From: an uncultured Odoribacter sp.
GTDB lineage: Bacteria > Bacteroidota > Bacteroidia > Bacteroidales > Marinifilaceae
Length of the DNA: 64,000 bases
Assembly (NCBI GenBank): GCA_910588375.1
Contig: CAJUQA010000001.1
Span: 1 to 64,000, forward strand
Direction of reading: 5' to 3'
Positions 34,146 to 42,869 of the stretch are shown piece by piece. Below the pieces are notes generated by a model. It made no database searches. It was not told the DNA's origin and saw only the letters and a program-made list of their open reading frames with translations. A program made the translations under genes and the position numbers. Numbering within the stretch: the stretch's first letter is position 1; every line of letters starts with the position of its first letter.

Positions 34146-35033
34146 TTAAGACGGGATGCGTTTCAGAAAACGGTTCCATCGGTAATTCCCCTTGTCGTCA
34201 ATGGATTTTAGAATCAATAATGCTTTCCCTACGATAAATTCTTCGGGTACCAATCCCCAATAGCGGGAATCTTCCGAATCTTCGACATGGTCGCCACCCA
34301 TGAAATAGTAATTTTTTTGAAAATGATACCCGTCGATTTCCTGGTCACCCAGGAATATTTTATCATTAGCATAATACAACGGTTTCTTCTGTTCCCATTC
34401 AATCAACGTTTTATAAAGAAGAAAATTGAGCGGCGTCAATCGAATATAGGAATTGTGGCCTGGGACGTAAAGGGGACCGAATTCTTTTATATTCCATTTT
34501 AAGAGAATGTCATAAGGAAATGTGTAATATTCGGAAAAATCGAATGACTCCTTGGAGCGCAAAGATAGGCGATATTGGTTGCCCTGATGCCCGACGATGC
34601 CTTTCCGGCGGTTCACGACATAAAATCCGTTCCGGATTTCTACAGTATCGCCGGGAAGGCCGATACAACGCTTGACATAATAGGTATTCAGATTCATTCG
34701 GATATGTTGCCATGAACTGGTGAAAGGAAAATTGAACACGACAATTTCATTATGGCATATCTTGGGAGGATTTATTCTTTCTCTGGTTTGTGCCTCAGCT
34801 CCTTTCAAGGCCGCCAGGGGATTGGTGATTCGGGTACCTAATACGGGATGGTCAATGAGGATATTGTCACCGGTGAACAGTGTCGGTTCCATCGAGCGGC
34901 CGGAAATGTCGAAAAAGCTGATGAAAAACAGGGTGGAAATGAAGTAAACGAACCATAACAGGCATGAAATCAAAAAAATACCGATGATTTTTTTCGTGAA
35001 GGATATACGGAGACGTCCAGCTTCTTTCTTCAT
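34146..35033 (-). CDS. lepB: Signal peptidase I
   Basis: A 295-residue inner-membrane serine protease (S26) that removes signal peptides. A single N-terminal membrane helix (about 15-40) precedes the catalytic Ser47 in SGRSMEPT and Lys121 in YYVKRCIGLPGD; the C-terminal box GGDHVEDSEDSRYWG lies near residue 250. An insertion between the two catalytic motifs and a long region around 145-230 are usual in Bacteroidetes enzymes. It would serve the many exported proteins in this window. Confidence 0.92.
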   Translation of the reverse strand: MKKEAGRLRISFTKKIIGIFLISCLLWFVYFISTLFFISFFDISGRSMEPTLFTGDNILIDHPVLGTRITNPLAALKGAEAQTRERINPPKICHNEIVVFNFPFTSSWQHIRMNLNTYYVKRCIGLPGDTVEIRNGFYVVNRRKGIVGHQGNQYRLSLRSKESFDFSEYYTFPYDILLKWNIKEFGPLYVPGHNSYIRLTPLNFLLYKTLIEWEQKKPLYYANDKIFLGDQEIDGYHFQKNYYFMGGDHVEDSEDSRYWGLVPEEFIVGKALLILKSIDDKGNYRWNRFLKRIPS

Positions 35034-35177
35034 AGCTTTTTCTCAATCTGCTTCGTTTTTACCGTCCGAATGAACGGAAGAGCCTTCCTCATTGTTTTAG
35101 CCTTTTCATTTTTTTCTTCTTTCTTACGGAATATTATCACATATGTTTTTTTAACCTTCTTAACTTCTCATATAAAA

Positions 35178-35205
35178 AAGGACTTCCCATTTCTGAGAAG
35201 TCCTT
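35178..35205 (-). terminator. Terminator of ppdK
   Basis: AAGGACTTC (35178-35186) pairs with GAAGTCCTT (35197-35205). On the minus strand the stem is followed by a T run. Confidence 0.75.
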
Positions 35206-35232
35206 CATATGTAAGCTTATTATAAATGCTTA

Positions 35233-37965
35233 TTACTTGCCGGCGTGCATGATGGCAGCTTGTGCGGCGGCTACGCGAGCGATGGGCACGCGGAACGGCG
35301 AACAACTTACGTAGTTCATTCCTACTGAATCGCAGAAGATGACAGAAGAAGGTTCACCTCCGTGCTCACCGCAGATACCAACTTTCAAGTTCGGATTGGT
35401 CTTGCGTCCCAGTTTCACACCCATTTCAACCAAACGGCCTACACCTTCCTGGTCTAATACAGCAAACGGGTCGGTTTTCAAAATACCCTTCTTGATGTAT
35501 TCCGGCAAGAACTTACCGGCATCGTCACGAGAGTAACCGAAAGTCATCTGGGTCAAGTCGTTCGTACCGAAAGAGAAGAATTCGGCAACTTCGGCAATCT
35601 GGTCTGCTGTGATAGCGGCACGCGGGATTTCAATCATTGTACCCACTTTGTATTCCACTTTCACTCCTTTTTCTTCGAATACCTGAGCAGCCACGCGGCG
35701 GATGATTTCAGCCTGTTGTTTCAATTCCTTGATGGTACCTACCAACGGAACCATGATTTCCGGACGAGGATCCAATCCTCTTTGTTTCAAATTGCAAGCA
35801 GCTTCGATGATAGCGCGTGCCTGCATTTCGGTGATTTCCGGATAAGTAACGCCCAAACGGCAACCGCGGTGACCCAACATCGGGTTGAATTCGTGCAGCG
35901 CATCCACTTTTTCTTTGATGCGTTCCACGGGCATACCTAATTTATGTGCCATATATTGCTGAGAGGCTGGTTCGTTCGGTGTAAATTCATGCAAAGGCGG
36001 GTCAAGCAGACGGATGGTTACTCCCAGTCCGTTCATTGCTTCCAAAATACCTTCAAAGTCACCTCTCTGCATCGGTAAGATTTTGTTCAATGCGTCACGG
36101 CGTCCCTCTACGGTTTCGGAAAGAATCATTTCACGCATGGCATCAATACGGTGGCCTTCGAAGAACATGTGCTCCGTGCGGCAAAGACCTACACCTTTCG
36201 CACCGAAGTCACGGGCTTTGCGGGCATCTTTCGGAGTGTCGGCGTTGGTGCGTACAAACATGCGCGTATATTTTTCAGCCAAGTTCATGATGGTCGTGAA
36301 ATCTTTGTCCAAAGTAGCGTCTTCTGTTTCCACTTTGCCGAGGTAAACCTCACCGGTGGAACCGTTCAAAGAAATCCAGTCACCTTCTTTAATTACCGTG
36401 TCGTTTACGCTGAATTTGCGTTTTGCATAGTCAACCGTAATGTCGCCGGCACCGGATACACAGCATTTACCCATACCGCGGGCAACAACGGCTGCGTGGG
36501 AGGTCATACCGCCACGGGCTGTCAGAATACCTTCGGCTACATTCATACCGCGTAAGTCTTCGGGAGAGGTTTCCAAACGAACCAATACCACTTTTTCGCC
36601 CCGGTTTTTCCATTCTTCGGCTTCATCAGCGAAGAATACGACGCGACCGCAGGCAGCACCCGGAGAGGCCGGAAGACCTTTTGTAATCGTGTGGGCTTTT
36701 TTCAAAGCCTCTTTATTAAATACGGGGTGAAGCAATTCATCCAATTTTGCTGGTTCCTGACGCAACAGGGCTGTTTTTTCGTCAATCATGCCCTGTTTCA
36801 ACATATCTACAGTCATTTTAACCATGGCGGCACCGGTACGTTTACCGTTACGGGTTTGCAACATCCACAGTTTACCGTCCTGAATGGTGAACTCCATATC
36901 CTGCATATCGCGGAAATGGTCTTCCAATTTTTCCTGTACGGCATTCAATGCTGCGTAAGCCTCCGGCATGGATTCTTCCAATGACGGATATTTGGAAGCG
37001 CGTTCTTCTTCGGAAACACCTTGTAATTTAGCCCAACGGCGGGAACCTTCAATGGTGATTTCCTGCGGTGTGCGGATACCTGCCACCACGTCTTCACCTT
37101 GTGCGTTGATCAGATATTCTCCGTTGAAAATGTCTTCTCCCGTTGCGGCGTCACGGCTGAATGCCACACCAGTAGCGGAGTTTTCACCCATGTTACCGTA
37201 AACCATGGACTGTACGTTGACAGCCGTACCCCATTCTTCTGGAATCTGGTTCAACTGGCGGTAGAGAACGGCGCGTTCGGTCATCCATGAATCGAATACG
37301 GCGCAGATGGCTCCCCATAACTGTTCCCACGGACAAGTCGGGAAATCCTTACCGGTCTTGGTCTTCACCACTTTCTTGAAGTTTTCAACCAACACCTGCA
37401 AATCTTCTACCGTGAACTCCGTATCCTGTTTGATATTTTTAGCTTCTTTCAGCTTGTCAATTTCTGCTTCAAACGGGTTGTGTTCGCCTTTGCCGGCAGC
37501 CACACCCATTACCACGTCGCCATACATCTGGATGAAACGACGGTAAGAGTCCCATGCGAAACGGGCGTTGCCTGACTTTTCTGCCAATAATTTTACGGCG
37601 TCGTCATTTAATCCCAAGTTCAAAACCGTGTCCATCATACCCGGCATGGAAACGCGGGCACCGGAACGTACGGATACCATCAGAGGGAAAGCTTCACCTT
37701 TGGAACCGAATTTTGCATTCATGATTTTTTCCATGTGTGCAATACCGGCTTTTACGTCGTTTTCGATTAATTTAACAACAGCGTCTTTGCCTTGTTGGTT
37801 GTAGATGGTACAAACTTCAGTGGTGATAGTAAAACCTGCCGGTACGGGCAAGCCGATTAGATTCATTTCAGCGAGGTTGGCTCCTTTACCGCCCAGCAGA
37901 TTTTTCATGTCTGCCTTACCTTCCGCTTTTCCGTCTCCGAATGTGTAAACGTACTTCGTGCTCAT
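35233..37965 (-). CDS. ppdK: Pyruvate, phosphate dikinase
   Basis: A 910-residue cytoplasmic enzyme interconverting pyruvate + ATP + Pi with PEP + AMP + PPi. An N-terminal ATP-grasp domain has GGKGANLAEM near residue 26 and MVSVRSGARVSMPGMMDT near 100. The swivelling phosphohistidine domain has LTARGGMTSHAAVVARGMGK near 460. The C-terminal PEP/pyruvate barrel has GVGLCRTEHMFF near 565 and GICGEHGGEP near 835. Length is normal for the PPDK family. It is transcribed alone, from a -7 box about 105 bases upstream, through a leader containing a short GC hairpin. Confidence 0.95.
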   Translation of the reverse strand: MSTKYVYTFGDGKAEGKADMKNLLGGKGANLAEMNLIGLPVPAGFTITTEVCTIYNQQGKDAVVKLIENDVKAGIAHMEKIMNAKFGSKGEAFPLMVSVRSGARVSMPGMMDTVLNLGLNDDAVKLLAEKSGNARFAWDSYRRFIQMYGDVVMGVAAGKGEHNPFEAEIDKLKEAKNIKQDTEFTVEDLQVLVENFKKVVKTKTGKDFPTCPWEQLWGAICAVFDSWMTERAVLYRQLNQIPEEWGTAVNVQSMVYGNMGENSATGVAFSRDAATGEDIFNGEYLINAQGEDVVAGIRTPQEITIEGSRRWAKLQGVSEEERASKYPSLEESMPEAYAALNAVQEKLEDHFRDMQDMEFTIQDGKLWMLQTRNGKRTGAAMVKMTVDMLKQGMIDEKTALLRQEPAKLDELLHPVFNKEALKKAHTITKGLPASPGAACGRVVFFADEAEEWKNRGEKVVLVRLETSPEDLRGMNVAEGILTARGGMTSHAAVVARGMGKCCVSGAGDITVDYAKRKFSVNDTVIKEGDWISLNGSTGEVYLGKVETEDATLDKDFTTIMNLAEKYTRMFVRTNADTPKDARKARDFGAKGVGLCRTEHMFFEGHRIDAMREMILSETVEGRRDALNKILPMQRGDFEGILEAMNGLGVTIRLLDPPLHEFTPNEPASQQYMAHKLGMPVERIKEKVDALHEFNPMLGHRGCRLGVTYPEITEMQARAIIEAACNLKQRGLDPRPEIMVPLVGTIKELKQQAEIIRRVAAQVFEEKGVKVEYKVGTMIEIPRAAITADQIAEVAEFFSFGTNDLTQMTFGYSRDDAGKFLPEYIKKGILKTDPFAVLDQEGVGRLVEMGVKLGRKTNPNLKVGICGEHGGEPSSVIFCDSVGMNYVSCSPFRVPIARVAAAQAAIMHAGK

Positions 37966-37987
37966 ATTGTGTTAATTTGATTTATTT

Positions 37988-38002
37988 CCCCTTTGCAAGG
38001 GG
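37988..38002 (-). promoter_or_regulatory. Hairpin in the ppdK leader
   Basis: CCCCTT (37988-37993) and AAGGGG (37997-38002) form a perfect 6-bp stem with a 3-base loop, about 23 bases before the ppdK start codon. Confidence 0.35.
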
Positions 38003-38069
38003 AGTTTGATATTAATTATTCCTATTTTCGATGTCAAGATATGCTGATCCGGCACATTTTTTAGGTGTG

Positions 38070-38077
38070 CAAATATA
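38070..38077 (-). promoter_or_regulatory. -7 box of ppdK
   Basis: Plus-strand CAAATATA reads TATATTTG; it gives a leader of about 98 bases. Confidence 0.55.
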
Positions 38078-38193
38078 AAATTTTCTGTCGAAAATATGAA
38101 ATAATAATATGGAGTTTTTGTGGGTGAATGGGTAGGGAAAAACGAAAGGAAAGAATAAAGCCTGCCGGGCTTCGCTTTTTATTTGTTAGAGTA

Positions 38194-38201
38194 TATCTTT
38201 G
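38194..38201 (+). promoter_or_regulatory. -7 box of the radical SAM gene
   Basis: TATCTTTG; it lies downstream of the in-frame ATG at 38183, so the true start must be the ATG at 38222. Confidence 0.6.
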
Positions 38202-38221
38202 CAGTGTCAGAAAATAAAGTT

Positions 38222-39142
38222 ATGGAGAGCAAACGATACCGCGATTACCCTTCTTTTTTTAAAAAACTGTTTCAGGAACGGGTGCAGAAACTTTCAATAG
38301 ATGGAGGTTTTACCTGTCCGAATCGGGATGGAAAAAAAGGAACCGGCGGTTGCACATTTTGCAATAACCGGAGTTTTAATCCCGGCTATTGTACGTCCTC
38401 TCTTTCCATTATTCGACAGATAGAGGAGGGACGTCGTTTTTTTGCCCATAAATATGCCGGACAAAAATATCTGGCTTATTTCCAGGTCTATTCCAATACT
38501 TATGCGCCTTTGGAAATCCTACGCAGGAAATACGAAGAAGCCTTGGCTTGTCCGGATATTGTCGGACTGGTGATAGGTACGCGGCCGGATACGGTAAATG
38601 AGGAAATACTGGCGTATCTGGAAGAATTGGCAAAGCATTGGCATGTGTGTGTGGAGTACGGTGTGGAATCGGCAAACGAGGACGTACTGCGGCGCATCCA
38701 CAGGGGACATACCTTTGAAGAAGCGGAAGTCGCAATCCGGATGACGGCAGGCAGGGGTATCCACATTGGTGCTCACCTGATATTTGGCTTGCCGGGAGAA
38801 ACGCGTGACTCTATGTTGCAAGGGGCGGTGCGGCTGTGTGAACTGCCTATAGATGTATTGAAATTGCATCAATTGCAGATTATCCGCGATACGCCGATGG
38901 CAGATGAGTATTTGCATAATCCGGCCGGTTTCCGTTTATATTCTTTGGATGAATATCTGGATTTTGTGGTGGATGTAATTGGGCATATTCGCCCGGAAGT
39001 ATATCTGGAGCGTTTTGTCAATCAGGCTCCGGAAGACTACCTGATAGCCCCTAAATGGGGGGTGAAGAACTTTGAATTTGTGGCTAAATTAGACAAAAGG
39101 CTGAGAGAAAGGGATATTTGGCAGGGAAAATTTAATCTTTAA
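38222..39142 (+). CDS. TIGR01212 family radical SAM protein (YhcC-like)
   Basis: A protein of about 306 residues. The iron-sulfur cysteines lie in CPNRDGKKGTGGCTFC near residues 28-43, the spacing of the YhcC/Elp3-related group. Conserved barrel segments follow: YLAYFQVYSNTYAP, GTRPDTV and EYGVESANEDVLRRIHRGH. Function is not established for this family; a role in RNA modification has been suggested because of similarity to Elp3. The gene is followed after 3 bases by the ProXp gene, so the two are co-transcribed. Confidence 0.87.
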   Translation: MESKRYRDYPSFFKKLFQERVQKLSIDGGFTCPNRDGKKGTGGCTFCNNRSFNPGYCTSSLSIIRQIEEGRRFFAHKYAGQKYLAYFQVYSNTYAPLEILRRKYEEALACPDIVGLVIGTRPDTVNEEILAYLEELAKHWHVCVEYGVESANEDVLRRIHRGHTFEEAEVAIRMTAGRGIHIGAHLIFGLPGETRDSMLQGAVRLCELPIDVLKLHQLQIIRDTPMADEYLHNPAGFRLYSLDEYLDFVVDVIGHIRPEVYLERFVNQAPEDYLIAPKWGVKNFEFVAKLDKRLRERDIWQGKFNL

Positions 39143-39145
39143 TAA

Positions 39146-39637
39146 ATGATAGGTCAACAGAAAGTGTATGATACGTTGGTAGCTTTAGGGATTCACTTCG
39201 ATTACATCGAGCACCCGCCGGCTCCTACGATTGAAATTGGAAGGCAATATTGGACAGCCTTGGATGGCAAGCACTGTAAAAACTTGTTTTTCCGGAATCA
39301 CAAGGGAAACAGGCATTATCTGGTGATTTTCGATTGTGACCGGAATCTCGCTATTCATGATTTGGAACAGCGGCTGAAACAAGGGAAAATGAGCTTTGCC
39401 TCTGAAAAACGGATGGTGAAATATTTGGGGCTTTATCCCGGCTCCGTCAGTCCTTTCGGTTTATTGAACGACGAAGACCACCATGTATATGTGTTCTTGG
39501 ATGAGAATCTCAGGCAAACGGAAAAACTTTCTTTCCATCCCAATGATAACCGTGCCTCCTTGGTCGTGAAAACCGAAGATTTTATCCGATATATGGATGC
39601 CGTCGGAAACGGCTATGAATGGATAACATTGTATTGA
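39146..39637 (+). CDS. Prolyl-tRNA editing protein (YbaK/ProXp deacylase)
   Basis: A 163-residue single-domain protein of the YbaK/INS family. Visible features are EHPPAPTIEIG near residue 22, CKNLFFRNHKGNRHYLVI near 46 (with the conserved Lys), and LGLYPGSVSPFGLLND near 94. These free-standing proteins hydrolyse mischarged tRNA-Pro (Ala- or Cys-tRNA). The name PrdX is also used for the family. Co-transcription with the radical SAM gene points loosely to translation-related roles for both. Confidence 0.88.
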   Translation: MIGQQKVYDTLVALGIHFDYIEHPPAPTIEIGRQYWTALDGKHCKNLFFRNHKGNRHYLVIFDCDRNLAIHDLEQRLKQGKMSFASEKRMVKYLGLYPGSVSPFGLLNDEDHHVYVFLDENLRQTEKLSFHPNDNRASLVVKTEDFIRYMDAVGNGYEWITLY

Positions 39638-39691
39638 TTGCCGGACACAGCTACCTACGGAAGCGGATATATCGGAGAGACTTCACAATTT

Positions 39692-39706
39692 AAACGGACG
39701 TTTTTT
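39692..39706. promoter_or_regulatory. Palindromic site AAACGGACGTTT, upstream copy
   Basis: AAACGGACGTTTTTT is itself a dyad (AAACG-GA-CGTTT) and is the exact complement of 39826-39840. It lies about 83 bases upstream of the regulator -7 box. Confidence 0.5.
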
Positions 39707-39788
39707 GGGGCGTGCTGTAAAATATAAATCGGGATATGTTAAATTTTGCAATATATTGATAGAAAGAGGATTAAAAAGTAAAAAAAAC

Positions 39789-39796
39789 TATATTTG
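39789..39796 (+). promoter_or_regulatory. -7 box of the PUL regulator gene
   Basis: TATATTTG, a consensus match; the start site near 39803 lies between the two palindromic sites. Confidence 0.55.
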
Positions 39797-39825
39797 TAGA
39801 ATAAATTTTAATTTATTTTCAACCA

Positions 39826-39840
39826 AAAAAACGTCCGTTT
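39826..39840. promoter_or_regulatory. Palindromic site AAACGTCCGTTT, leader copy
   Basis: AAAAAACGTCCGTTT is the exact 15-base complement of the upstream copy and lies in the leader, about 26 bases before the ATG. The pair could support DNA looping. Confidence 0.5.
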
Positions 39841-39865
39841 TTTTGGTAAATAGAAACAGTTGATT

Positions 39866-42637
39866 ATGAATAGGTTATTGGCGCTTGTCTGGGTGTATTT
39901 ATTGTGCGTTGTAACTGTAAAAGGGGAAGAGTGGATATTCGGTAGCAAATATGTTGAAAATATAAATTCTACCACTTATCGGGGAGATATTCAGATTTGG
40001 GCGGTGGAAAGGGGAGAGGAAGATTATATGTTTTTTGCAACTACGGGCGGGTTGTCTGTATGGGACGGGGTACGTTGGGATTTTTATAAAATAGATTCGG
40101 ATGCTTATTTAAGATGTTTGTATTATGATAAGACCTCCGGGATTTTGTATGCAGGGGGTGATAATGAATTCGGTTGCTGGAAACGGAATAAATACGGCGA
40201 TTTTGAATATGAACGTTTTTTTCAGCATACGGATATAACAAATAATCGTATTTTTTGGAGATGTTATGCGTATGGCAATGCCGTGTATTTTCAGACACAT
40301 GAAGCAATCTATCGTTGGGATATGACTCTTCGTCGTGCGGAGGAATTGATTCCTGACGGATATATTAATTATCTTCATTTATGCGGGAATCGTTTATTGG
40401 TTCAATTGGAAACAGACTTTTATCTGTTGGAAGGGTTGCAATTAAAAAAATGGGAAGTCAGTATCCCGAATCGGGTAGTGAATGTAGTTGAAAGACAAGG
40501 TGCCTTCTATTTTTTCTCAGAAGAAGAAGGAATATTTGTATATAAAAACGGAATTTTGAGAAAATGGAATGAAACTACCAATAAATTGTTGAAAAAAGCG
40601 AAAGTATTTGCGGCGGGAACATATGGTGCGGAACAATGGGCTGTCGGTACCGTATTGAATGGTTTTTATTTACTGGATTCTTGTGGAAATATAATTGAGA
40701 ATGTTAATAATGAGAGTGGCTTGCAGAATACAACAGTCCTAAGCTACGGAGTGGATGGGAAAGAAAATATCTGGTTGGGATTGGATGGAGGAATAGCACG
40801 GATTTATCGGGATGTTCAGGAAAAATATTATCAATCGTTTACGGGGGAGATTGGGAGTGTCTATACCGTAAAGTTTTTTAATGGAAGTCTTTTTTTGGGT
40901 ACCAATAAAGGGCTGTTTGAGTTAAAGAACGATAACAGTTTGCATTTTATTGCGGGAAGTCAGGGACAGGTATGGGATATTTATCCCATTGGTAAAGATT
41001 TAATTGTCAATCATGATAAAGGGATATTTCGGGTGCAAAGGGGGCGGTTCGTATCCTTGCCTTTTCCCGGAGCATGGCGTTTACGGGCTTTCCCTGATGA
41101 AAAGGAGTTGTATTTTTCAATTGATTTCAGGGGATTGACGATTTATGATTTACAGGAAGGGCGTTTGAAATTACGAAACCGTATGGAAGGTTATGAAGGT
41201 TCCTGTAATGATGCCCATGTAGACAAATACGGATATATTTGGTTGTTGAATAATGCCGGACACGCGGTTCGTTTGAAGACGGATGAGGATAGGCGGAAGA
41301 TGCTTGAAATGAAGAGTTATGAAGTGCCTAAGGAAGGACGTGTATTACCGAGATTCTGCAATTTGGACAATGAAATTATTTTCTATACCGGAGTACGGGC
41401 TTATTGTTATGATATTGTTGCAGACACCTTTATATATAATCCGTACTATGCCGGTTTATTGGAAATATGCGGGGAGGGGGTTATCTCTATAACCCAATGG
41501 GGAAATTTCTTTTTTTATGTTACCCACGAACGTATTGGTGTGGTGGAACGTTATGACGGAAAGTTAATCAATAAAGGGTATATATGGGGAAAGGCTGCGG
41601 GGCGTATGATTCCTCAGGCGTTCAGAAGAGTTATCCCGCTGTCTGACGGGGTTGTTGCATTGGGTTTGCAGAACGGGGTAGCCTTTTATAATTTTAAGAG
41701 TAAAGAGGGAGCCGGGGAAGCACAACCTTTGAAATTGAGGAAAATAAGGAGTGTGACCCGCAACGAAGAAAATTGGTTGGATATTACGGATGACCGATCC
41801 TTTATTTTTCCTTTTCAGACCAAAGAAATCGGCCTCTACTTTACGGGACTGTCGCCTTTTAAAAGTGTGGAGTATCGGGTGGATGAGGGAGAATGGACAA
41901 GAGTCATTCTGGAAGACGAGTTTGTATTGCCTTATTTGAAAGCCGGGGAACATACATTGTATGTCAGGAATGCGGATTATGGGGAAGAGGCTCCGGTATT
42001 TGTCAAAAAAATGAAGTTTGAACAGCCTTGGTTTTTGGGAGAGAAAAGCATATTATTTCTGTTTGTAGGGCTTATCGGTTTGGGTTTGGCAGTTCATTAC
42101 TGGAACATCAGGAGGATGAAGCGCAGACACGAACAGTTGCAATTCCTTCAGGAAGAGGATATGCGGAAACAGCAGGCGGCACATGAAGTAGAGATGATGC
42201 GTTTGGAATTGAAGGAGAAAGATAAAAAGCTGGTCAATTTTACTATGGAAGGCATTAACCGGAACAATATGCTCTCTGAAATCCGTGAAGAAGTGATAGG
42301 GTTGCAGAAAGATTTTACGAATCCGGATTTTAAAATCAAGAATATTGTCCGCAAAATTGATTCCCATTTAAATGACAAAGAAAATTGGAAAGTGTTTGAA
42401 AAGTATTTCAACAACATTTATGATGGTTTTTTCGATCGCTTGGTGTCGAGGTATCCCGATTTGACAACCAACGAATTGAAAATATGCGCTTATATCAAAC
42501 TTAATTTAAGTTCCAAGGAAATCGCGGTATTACTGAATATTTCCCCAGCCAGTGTTGAAATGGCCCGCCACCGTTTACGTAAAAAACTGAATATTCATTC
42601 TGGTGTCAGTTTGATCAATTTCATGGCGGAGATATGA
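39866..42637 (+). CDS. Membrane-spanning PUL regulator: propeller, Y_Y_Y and LuxR-type HTH
   Basis: A 923-residue protein. A signal peptide (1-20) leads to a large periplasmic beta-propeller region (to about 640) with Reg_prop-like repeats such as NIWLGLDGGIARIYRD. A triple-tyrosine domain follows (about 650-720), then one membrane helix (about 727-747), a coiled coil (about 750-800) and a LuxR/GerE-type HTH (about 865-921, LSSKEIAVLLNISPASVEMA). There is no kinase or receiver domain, so this is a one-component relative of the hybrid two-component sensors. It probably senses a glycan fragment and switches on the susC operon. The ATG at 39866 is preferred to an in-frame TTG at 39860. Confidence 0.88.
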   Translation: MNRLLALVWVYLLCVVTVKGEEWIFGSKYVENINSTTYRGDIQIWAVERGEEDYMFFATTGGLSVWDGVRWDFYKIDSDAYLRCLYYDKTSGILYAGGDNEFGCWKRNKYGDFEYERFFQHTDITNNRIFWRCYAYGNAVYFQTHEAIYRWDMTLRRAEELIPDGYINYLHLCGNRLLVQLETDFYLLEGLQLKKWEVSIPNRVVNVVERQGAFYFFSEEEGIFVYKNGILRKWNETTNKLLKKAKVFAAGTYGAEQWAVGTVLNGFYLLDSCGNIIENVNNESGLQNTTVLSYGVDGKENIWLGLDGGIARIYRDVQEKYYQSFTGEIGSVYTVKFFNGSLFLGTNKGLFELKNDNSLHFIAGSQGQVWDIYPIGKDLIVNHDKGIFRVQRGRFVSLPFPGAWRLRAFPDEKELYFSIDFRGLTIYDLQEGRLKLRNRMEGYEGSCNDAHVDKYGYIWLLNNAGHAVRLKTDEDRRKMLEMKSYEVPKEGRVLPRFCNLDNEIIFYTGVRAYCYDIVADTFIYNPYYAGLLEICGEGVISITQWGNFFFYVTHERIGVVERYDGKLINKGYIWGKAAGRMIPQAFRRVIPLSDGVVALGLQNGVAFYNFKSKEGAGEAQPLKLRKIRSVTRNEENWLDITDDRSFIFPFQTKEIGLYFTGLSPFKSVEYRVDEGEWTRVILEDEFVLPYLKAGEHTLYVRNADYGEEAPVFVKKMKFEQPWFLGEKSILFLFVGLIGLGLAVHYWNIRRMKRRHEQLQFLQEEDMRKQQAAHEVEMMRLELKEKDKKLVNFTMEGINRNNMLSEIREEVIGLQKDFTNPDFKIKNIVRKIDSHLNDKENWKVFEKYFNNIYDGFFDRLVSRYPDLTTNELKICAYIKLNLSSKEIAVLLNISPASVEMARHRLRKKLNIHSGVSLINFMAEI

Positions 42638-42744
42638 TATTCGTGTTTTATTTTTGTAAAGGTCTTTTCGTGTGCTAATCTTTTAATAATCAGTATCAAT
42701 TTTATTGGTGTAAGAGTGAAATGTAGAGGTGTTTTGAGTGTTCG

Positions 42745-42836
42745 AAAACGTTTGTAGAGTATTTGTAAAGGCCGTTTTTTAGGAGTTGAAATCCTTTTTA
42801 ACGCATTTTTGCAAATGCAAAGCGGAAACGTTTCCG
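42745..42836. promoter_or_regulatory. AAACGTTT palindromes upstream of susC
   Basis: AAAACGTTT at 42745-42753 and the perfect 14-bp palindrome CGGAAACGTTTCCG at 42823-42836 lie in the 232-base gap before susC. Both share the AAACG/CGTTT half-sites seen around the regulator promoter. I see no clear TAnnTTTG box in this gap. Confidence 0.45.
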
Positions 42837-42869
42837 TGGTGTAAGTTTAAAAACCAATAATAAAAAATC

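Noticed and set aside
39866..42637. Hybrid two-component sensor
   Set aside because: No histidine kinase, ATPase or receiver domain lies between the membrane helix and the HTH.
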